Assembly: GCA_029834535.1 (NCBI GenBank)
Contig: JAQMWT010000416.1
Coordinates: 1-64,000, forward strand
Reading direction: 5' to 3'
DNA: 64,000 bases
Source: Chrysophaeum taylorii
Lineage: Eukaryota; Sar; Pelagophyceae; Pelagomonadales; Pelagomonadaceae
The translations under genes and the position numbers were made by a program. Positions within the stretch are counted from its first letter, which is position 1. The number at the start of each line of letters is the position of its first letter. The notes beneath the pieces were generated by a model. That model saw only the letters and a list, made by a program, of their open reading frames with translations. It did no database searches and was not told the origin of the DNA. Of the stretch, positions 58,466 to 64,000 are shown piece after piece.

Positions 58466-59256
58466 TGGGATCGGATGAACTCCACCGACATTTACAAGTC
58501 TTGATGGAAGTGCTGTGCCATTTAGCGCAGCGAGGATATAGTGGACGAACTTCGAAGTTCCACCTCCTCAAGGATGAAATCGAGTTTTTGGGACACATTT
58601 CGACTCCGGAAGGCTTGAAGCCGAGTCCCAAGACGTTAGAAGCGTTGCAGCAGAAGCCGATTCCCGGTACGTTGCCGAACACGTCCCCGAAGACCCAGAT
58701 TCGATCTTTCATCGGTATGAGCAGCTATTGCCGCCGATATGTGAAGAGTTATTCGAAGATTGAGGAGCCGCTGAGGCGATTGTGTCTTGAAGGCGTTAAG
58801 TTTGAGTGCACGCCTGAGTGCCAAAAGCCGTGGGACACGATCATCGAAGCTTTGGTGGACTCTCGCGGAGTTTATCATCCTGACTACGATCTTCTTTTTC
58901 AGATCCGCTCGGATGCTTCCAAGGATGGTCTGGGCGCGTATCTTTTTCAGCTCGTGGAAGTCAATGACGAAACCGGCAAGGTGACACGAGAGGAACGAGT
59001 AGTTGAGTATTGGAGCCGAGCTGTGCCGAAAGAGATGCGGAACTATGAGCCTCGCCGGCTAGAGCTACTGGCGGTTATTCTTTCTCTTGAGCATTTCCGC
59101 TCTTATATCGAAGGTCACAAGACGATCCTTGAATCGGATCTTCTCAACTGGACGTCTTTACGAAGCACTCGTCTGCGCAGTTGGCTCGATGGGCGATGCG
59201 GCTCGCCAATTTTGATCCTGAATTGGGTTACAAACCAGGGAAGTCGCCGGAAATGA
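58443..59256 (+). CDS. G3 RT catalytic box, thumb and RNase H start
   Basis: It begins in register with LIVDDIMMGSDELHRHLQ, followed by KFHLLKDEIEFLGHISTPEG, QIRSFIGMSSYCRRYVKSYS (connection domain) and RNase H (QIRSDASKDGLGAYLFQ, VEYWSRAVPKEMRNYEPRRL, ETILESD region). After about 59,145 the frame is wrong; the RNase H end continues in the next ORF. Confidence 0.85.
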
Positions 59257-59888
59257 GTATCCCTGACTGTCTCTCTCGCAATCCTATAGATCATGTCATC
59301 GAGACGGATGAGTATGGTGAACCCTTGAACCACGCGTATCTAGTGTGCCAAGAACTTCCTCGCCCTGTCTATGATGAAGGAGTACCCTTACCTGGGTGCC
59401 ATGTCATGCTGTCATTTGTTACGACTGAGTTACCTGTGGAGGAAGAAGAAGAGGATCTCGATGATCCGATGCAATTGGTCACGTCTCATGCTACGAGACA
59501 ACGTCAGATGCAACGTCTGCAGACCCAACCTAGTATTTTCCGTGATGCCGATGATTACCAAGAGTACATCGACAAGATTCCGGATAATTTGACTTTGGAA
59601 GAGATAGTCAAAGAGCAGATCACTGATGCTATTTGCGAGGACATTCGTTATCGCATGGCTCAGGGCCATTCTCTTCGTCGGTACGGAGCCAATTATCGCT
59701 ATCAAGTGGTGAAAGGAGTTTTCTACCGTGCCGCACCTGACTTGCACCCGATGATAGTCGCACCCCGAACTTTACGGACGCGCATCATCCGATTATACCA
59801 TGACACACCTCTCAATGGTGGTCATATGGGTCGTCAAAGTACAGTGCAGTCGATACTTGAACTTTTTTTGGTGGCCCCACATGTCTAA
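59181..59888 (+). CDS. G3 RNase H end, linker and integrase zinc finger
   Basis: It reads ARWAMRLANFDPELGYKPGK and PDCLSRNPID (RNase H end), an acidic linker, then the integrase N-terminus (TLRTRIIRLYHDTPLNGGHM). The run of T at about 59,862 shifts the frame inside the zinc finger (FWWPHMS is in the next ORF). Confidence 0.8.
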   Translation: MARWAMRLANFDPELGYKPGKSPEMSIPDCLSRNPIDHVIETDEYGEPLNHAYLVCQELPRPVYDEGVPLPGCHVMLSFVTTELPVEEEEEDLDDPMQLVTSHATRQRQMQRLQTQPSIFRDADDYQEYIDKIPDNLTLEEIVKEQITDAICEDIRYRMAQGHSLRRYGANYRYQVVKGVFYRAAPDLHPMIVAPRTLRTRIIRLYHDTPLNGGHMGRQSTVQSILELFLVAPHV

Positions 59889-60126
59889 TGAGGTGGGTGC
59901 TTATATTGCTGGTTGCATAGTGTGCAAGAAAGCTCGTACGCCTGAACCAAAGAGAGCAGGTCTTCTTCAGCAACCGGTGTATGAAGGTGATTGCGCCGTC
60001 CTTTGTATGGGTTTGTTCGGACCTTTGCCCAGTGCTGGTCCCGAGACATATCTGATCATCTTTTTTGATCCATTTTCTCATTTCTTGATTCTTGACGTAC
60101 TACACCACATATATATTGACTGCTGA
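59800..60126 (+). pseudogene. G3 integrase, first catalytic segment
   Basis: It carries CIVCKK of the HHCC finger and the region VLCMGLFGPL. The position of the first catalytic Asp (MDLIGP in G1/G2) is Gly (GGT for GAT), so the active site is destroyed even without the frameshift at about 60,105. Confidence 0.82.
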
Positions 60127-60143
60127 GTCTATCCTCGAGTCTT

Positions 60144-61100
60144 TTGTCGTCTTCTGTCGCGATTATATTATTCAAAGGTTATCTACCTCAGAGGATTCGT
60201 ACCGACAATGGGAAAGAGTTCGTCAACAAGTTGATGGAAGAGTTTTGTCATCTCTTCAATGTTCGGTGTAGTACCACGATTCCGCATCATGCCCAGGCTA
60301 ATCCTGCGGAAAGGGTCAAGCGCTTTATCAAGGCTTTCCTCCGTGCGTGTCTTCAAAACCGCAAGATCACGGACTGGCCCGAATTCGCGGAGTACATTGC
60401 TTTTTGCTACAATCGCAAGTTTATTCCGGGAACTCAGATTCCACCTTTCATGCTTCGTCTCAACCGGCAGCCTCTATTGCCAATTCGTCTCAACCGGCAG
60501 CCTCTATTGCCAACAGATTATACGACCATGGATCTTGATGTCCGCCGCCTGCCGAAAACTCGCTCCGATGTTGTGGCAGAGACTCGCGAGAGGCTGAAAT
60601 TCTATACCGCTACGGTGAACGAAGCTCGCGAGAAGGCTCTTCGTAAACAACGTCTCGCTTACAATGCGGACCATGTCGATGTGGAGTATGAAGAAGGTTC
60701 ACATGTTCTGCTCTACATCCCTTTCCTTCAGAACAAGCTTCGACCGGAATGGCGCGGTCCATTCGTTATTTTGGAGCGCTTGTCTCCGGTCACTTACAGG
60801 ATTGAGCCTCTTGATTCTCCTCCTGAACGCCCCTGTGATGGTTTCTCCAGTGGTCGATCGAGCTATGCCCAAACCCAAGGAGACCTTTCGGGCGGTAAGT
60901 TCGTTGTCTTTCGGATTCCAGATAACAAACGGTCCGATTGGCGAAAGAAGATTTACGTTGCTGAAGTTTATGAGTCCTATGATTTTGTGAATGATCGAGT
61001 CGCTCTGCATTTTTATGCTGATCTTGGTCCCCATGACAAGGTTTCTTATTACAAGCCTAGCTCACATCTCTCTACTCGCAAGCTTAAGCCGGAATATTAG
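60144..61100 (+). CDS. G3 integrase core end, GPY/F and start of the terminal domain
   Basis: The second Asp is in RTDNGKEF and the Glu in PAERVKRFIK. A 30-bp tandem duplication (60,453-60,512) repeats RLNRQPLLP. The GPY/F module is RPEWRGPFVILERLSPVTY. The terminal domain begins KFVVFRIPDNKRSDWRKKIY and YVAEVYESYDFVNDRVALHF, and is cut by TAG at 61,098, where G2 has a Lys codon (RPEYKDP). Confidence 0.85.
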   Translation: MSSSVAIILFKGYLPQRIRTDNGKEFVNKLMEEFCHLFNVRCSTTIPHHAQANPAERVKRFIKAFLRACLQNRKITDWPEFAEYIAFCYNRKFIPGTQIPPFMLRLNRQPLLPIRLNRQPLLPTDYTTMDLDVRRLPKTRSDVVAETRERLKFYTATVNEAREKALRKQRLAYNADHVDVEYEEGSHVLLYIPFLQNKLRPEWRGPFVILERLSPVTYRIEPLDSPPERPCDGFSSGRSSYAQTQGDLSGGKFVVFRIPDNKRSDWRKKIYVAEVYESYDFVNDRVALHFYADLGPHDKVSYYKPSSHLSTRKLKPEY

Positions 61101-61103
61101 GAC

Positions 61104-61319
61104 GTGGACGGTGCCAGTTTCACCGACAAGTCCAAGGTCAACAACAGTACCACTCCTTGTGTCACCGACTTCGCCCTGCATGAGATCGATGTGTTGATTC
61201 CTAAGTTCACTTTGCATAGTGGACGCGTTCCCGAGCCTGTTGTTGAACGTGTCTACAAGAAGATTCGTTCCCGAGATGCTCATTCAGCCAAGGCCCGTGA
61301 TTCTCGCCGGACTCGCTGA
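61104..61319 (+). pseudogene. G3 terminal domain, last part
   Basis: It continues directly after the TAG with DGASFTDKSKVNNSTTPCVT, DFALHEIDVLIPKF and a basic end (RDAHSAKARDSRRTR). It matches CVTDFRPDEIDVLV of G2, so the domain is conserved to its C-terminus. Confidence 0.7.
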
Positions 61320-61349
61320 GGGCAGCTCGTATTCTCACCAGGGGAGTCC

Positions 61350-61603
61350 TGTGGCGGCAACTCCTGACCGCTAAGGCTTACCCTCCCTTCTCGAGGCTTG
61401 ATACCCGTTCAACGGGACGCCTTTTCCTACTTTCCTAGTGACATCATACCTCTCCCTCATGAGAAGCGTATCTTGCAGCATTCTTGTAGCATTTTTGCTA
61501 TCATATACCATCTCTCCATCTTGTTGAGAGGCTTGGTGAGCGTGAGCAAGGTGTGTGGCGAGCATGTCCGACCCCGAGTCCGTGTTTTCCTCGTCCAGTG
61601 AGG
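61350..61603 (+). repeat. Partial 3' LTR of G3
   Basis: It starts TGTGGCGGCAACTCC after the purine-rich accaggggagtcc. It is homologous to the solo LTR at 13,285-13,618 until 'cctcgtccagtga'; the last about 85 bp are missing where the E-like fragment begins. Confidence 0.8.
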
Positions 61604-61604
61604 T

Positions 61605-62095
61605 CTAGGACGAGTCGGTGAGTACCCCCTTTGTCACCCGGGGGTCGGGAGAGGTTTCTTTCTGTGCCGCCATAGGTGTCGTGAGGATCGCGAAGGAGGC
61701 TTCTTGGGCGGAAAGATGAGATTTTGCTTGGGCGAGGTCAGATTTGGTTTCGTCGTGAGCGCGGGCTTCAGCGTCAAGGCGGGCGTTGGCGCGGGCGAGT
61801 GCGGTTTGGGTTGCGATCACGGCGTCGTATAGAACTTCGGGGTTCATAGAGGAGGGAGGAAGGGTGGTGTTGTCGGAGAAGTTGCCAGGGCCGTCACAAC
61901 CATACGTGGCGTAGTTGCGCGGTGACCCCCCCCACCACACCCCCCCCCCTCTCTATATCGCTAACACGCCCAAGAAGCCCGTCACCTGACACTGTCAAGT
62001 GCTGTCCATGCGTCGAAGGAGACAGGACGCACAGAGGACAAGCACTTCTACCACTGCGACAAGGATTCCGCCCAGGTGACATCAAATTTTCTGTC
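61605..62095 (-). other. E-like fragment with YGCDGPG motif and coiled coil
   Basis: On the minus strand, a leader (62,095-61,930) matching 12,625-12,795 is followed by an open frame reading RNYATYGCDGPGNFSDN, then VIATQTALARANARLDAEAR and AQAKSHLSAQEAS (heptad-like, probably coiled coil), ending at 61,605. The motif YGxDGPG followed by a helical segment is the same arrangement as at the start of the E1 and E2 proteins. The nucleotide sequence differs, so it would be a distant relative. Confidence 0.45.
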
Positions 62096-62310
62096 TCTAG
62101 TCTGGCCGGCCTCGAGAAAGTGGCCGATTTTCTTGAACCACGTCGCAAAGTCGACGCGTGTCGACGGGTTGAGGTGGGCCGGCTCGCTCTTGGGATTATG
62201 ATTTACGTACCCAGGGATTAAAAATCATGTTGATGGAATCGACAGCTACGAATCGAAGATCCGACGACCGTCCGACGACCGTCCGACCACTATATAATAT
62301 ATTAAATAGT
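62096..62310. other. Unassigned spacer before C2
   Basis: It contains a short tandem 'cgaccgtccga' and AT-rich 'tatataatatatta', adjoining the C2 terminus at 62,311. No gene. Confidence 0.4.
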
Positions 62311-64000
62311 TGTTACGACTGGAATGAGGCGTTAGACTAGCGATAAGAGAATGACGTAGGGATACTGGATACGTGGTGCAGGGGTAAGTGTCATAGCTTC
62401 CTCACACAGGTGCTGGAAAAGAAAGAAAAGGAAAAAGGGGTAAGTGAGGTCCTCACACAGGTGCTGGAAAAAGAAAAAGGAAGAAAAGGAAAAAGGGGTA
62501 AGTGAGACGCTCACAGAGGAGAAGCTTTGAGGTAGACGTCAATAGAGGCATTGTGGCAAGAAAGAAACAACAGAGATCAGGGGGGAAGATCACGAAGTGA
62601 GGTAAAGAGCACGAAGCCGGAGGAAGGAAGGAGCTTCCGTACTGCGGGTGAAATTATCGCTAAGATTGTGAAGGCGGGGAATGTGTTGGAGATCAATGAT
62701 GTGGTTGCGATGATATTCGGCGGTACTGTAAAAGCGAATGTCAATATGGCGGGTGCGCCGTGTGAGACATTGGAGACGGACTTGAGTAACGGTGGTGCTA
62801 TTATCGACATACATTGGGACCGTGTGACGAGGGAGATCAAAGTCATCAAAAAGTTTGAGAAGCCAAGAGAGCTCAGCAGTAGCAGCGTAAAGAGCGAGCA
62901 ATTCAGCTTCAAAAGAAGAGCGAGCAAGTAAGTACTGCGAGCGGGAGCAGTAGGCTATCATAGAGCCAGCAAGGAGAAAACAAAAACCAGTTGTAGAGTG
63001 GCGGTCATCAGGGTCGTCGGCCCAGCTGGAGTCGGAATAACCACAGAGACGAAGGGTAGAATCGCGACCAAGAATAAGGGCAAGATCCGGAGAACCGTTG
63101 AGATAACGCAGAGTGTGGGATAAAGCGTGCCGGTGGGGTTTACCAGGATTGTGGGGAAAACGCGCACACTGATTGACGGACCAAGTGATATCAGGGCGAG
63201 TCATGATGGAGATGAAGAGGACACAGCCAACAATACGGCGAAAAGGGATGCGCGCCATGAAGATGTGATCTGGAGAACCAGGAGCAGGACAATCTGCCGC
63301 AGAAAGATGAAGACCTTTGGGAGCGGGAGTCAGTTCAGGTTTACTGTTGATGAAGCGATGTTCGGTAAGGATTTCACGGATAGCATGGGATTGGTCAAGA
63401 GTGAGGGTTCTGCGAGGGCGATCACGCGTAATGCGAAGACCAACGTAAGAGGTGAGATCAAGCTCATTGACGTCAGTGAAAGTGCGGAAACGGAGGAAAA
63501 AGTCTTGGTAATGGACAATGCAATGACGAGGGTGCGCCACAAGAAGATCATCAACGACAAGAACGAGACGTAGGACAACGGTAGAATTGAGCACGAGCTT
63601 GTAATGGCAAGTGTCACCAGATCCGCGGACGAAGCCACAATCAGTGAGAAGGAAGCGTTCCAAATAAAGCCACCAATTGCGACAAGCTTGTTTGCAACCA
63701 TACCAAGAGCGACGGTGCTTGTAAACGATTTTGGAACCATCGGTGGGTTGGCGAGGAGCATAGCCTTCGGGTGGCCAGACATAGATGTCTTCGTCAATGG
63801 GAGCTTGGATAAAAGCGGAGCTGACATCCAACTTGTGCAAATCCCAGTCATGAACAGCGACAAAGGTTAGAAAGAAACGGATCGTGACGATGTTGGCAAC
63901 CGGTGAGTAGGTGTCATGATAATCAATGCCGTGAACCTGGGTGTAACCGCGGACGACGAGGCGAACCTTGTATGATTTGAAGCGGCCAGAGTCATACTTC
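62311..64000 (-). mobile_element. C2: Ty1/copia element, right part outside the window
   Basis: Its 3' end (minus strand) is ccagtcgtaaca at 62,311, shared with C1. A candidate 3' LTR covers about 62,311-62,569 (TGTTG...TAACA) and contains two copies of a 'cacctgtgtgag' repeat. The coding region extends past 64,000. Confidence 0.85.
62590..64000 (-). CDS. C2 copia Pol: RT and RNase H (partial)
   Basis: The frame is open from the window edge, beginning KYDSGRFKSYKVRLVVRGYT and YHDTYSPVAN, to the stop at 62,590, about 470 codons. RT has KLDVSSAFIQAPIDEDIYVW (motif A), YGCKQA and the catalytic box VVDD in RLVLVVDDLLVA, where copia elements normally have YVDD. RNase H has GYSDSSWADD, SSFEAELLALY, VDNSTTV and RHIDIRFY. 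No stop or frameshift is seen, so this is the least damaged polyprotein in the window. The integrase lies beyond the edge. The 3' LTR follows directly. Confidence 0.92.
   Translation of the reverse strand, partial: KYDSGRFKSYKVRLVVRGYTQVHGIDYHDTYSPVANIVTIRFFLTFVAVHDWDLHKLDVSSAFIQAPIDEDIYVWPPEGYAPRQPTDGSKIVYKHRRSWYGCKQACRNWWLYLERFLLTDCGFVRGSGDTCHYKLVLNSTVVLRLVLVVDDLLVAHPRHCIVHYQDFFLRFRTFTDVNELDLTSYVGLRITRDRPRRTLTLDQSHAIREILTEHRFINSKPELTPAPKGLHLSAADCPAPGSPDHIFMARIPFRRIVGCVLFISIMTRPDITWSVNQCARFPHNPGKPHRHALSHTLRYLNGSPDLALILGRDSTLRLCGYSDSSWADDPDDRHSTTGFCFLLAGSMIAYCSRSQYLLARSSFEAELLALYAATAELSWLLKLFDDFDLPRHTVPMYVDNSTTVTQVRLQCLTRRTRHIDIRFYSTAEYHRNHIIDLQHIPRLHNLSDNFTRSTEAPSFLRLRALYLTS

Larger units (their letters stand above)
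55680..61603 (+). mobile_element. G3: second Ty3/gypsy family with methyltransferase, 5'-truncated
   Basis: It has the same domain order as G1/G2 but is strongly diverged. The 5' half (LTR, gag, protease) is missing because homology starts at the C1 boundary. Present: acidic linker, methyltransferase, RT, RNase H, integrase, terminal domain, polypurine tract and a partial 3' LTR from 61,350. At least seven frameshifts, stops or deletions are seen. Its LTR family also left the solo LTR at 13,285. Confidence 0.88.

Overview
This is a gene-poor, repeat-rich stretch of a eukaryotic nuclear genome. There are no operons, ribosome binding sites, rRNA or tRNA genes. Instead there are Ty3/gypsy and Ty1/copia LTR retrotransposons, a non-LTR-like reverse transcriptase family with a C-terminal PD-(D/E)XK nuclease motif, SINE-like elements with GTTA tails, minisatellites and a very long microsatellite. 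The host cannot be named from the window. A protist or alga is my best inference, because retrotransposon-borne cytosine-5 DNA methyltransferases have, as I recall, been reported from dinoflagellates and charophyte algae.

Layout: 1-4.8 kb, autonomous RT/PD-(D/E)XK element (R1). 4.8-5.8 kb, internally deleted derivative (R2). 5.9-12.5 kb, damaged Ty3/gypsy element G1 with a SINE inserted in its integrase region. 13.1-21.5 kb, minus-strand element E1 of unknown type with a 1,700-codon ORF; a solo LTR sits in its distal flank. 21.6-23.4 kb, small gene remnant broken by SINE insertions. 25.5-27.3 kb, deletion derivative R3 whose tail has grown into a giant (GA)n tract. 28.9-44.6 kb, one Ty3/gypsy element (G2) with both LTRs, a primer binding site and a 4-bp target duplication; it is split by a SINE and by a 5.5-kb minus-strand R-family insertion (R4). 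44.6-49.3 kb, two divergent decayed genes of unknown function. 49.5-53.6 kb, E2, an inverted partial copy of E1. 54.3-55.7 kb, copia fragment C1. 55.7-61.6 kb, a second, diverged Ty3/gypsy family (G3). 61.6-62.1 kb, small E-like fragment. 62.3-64 kb, copia element C2, running off the window.

The main discovery is the pol organisation of the Ty3/gypsy elements: Gag (CCHC knuckle), aspartic protease, a complete-looking C5 cytosine DNA methyltransferase, RT, RNase H, integrase (HHCC, DDE, GPY/F), then a novel conserved C-terminal domain. The methyltransferase carries motifs I (FAGAGG / FSGAGG), IV (SPPC), VI-like (E-Q in place of E-N-V), VIII (SRxRLL), IX and X (VVPP / IVPP). It sits inside the polyprotein between protease and RT in all three elements, which belong to two diverged families, so it is ancestral to them and not a chance insertion. 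All copies here carry stops or frameshifts, mostly at different positions.

The insertions can be ordered. G2's LTRs differ at only about five positions, and G2 was later hit by a SINE (13-14 bp target duplication) and by R4. SINEs also landed in G1, where G2 supplies the empty site. No intact host gene can be supported; the best candidates for host-derived sequence are the remnants at 33.4-34.6, 44.6-45.66 and 45.6-49.3 kb.
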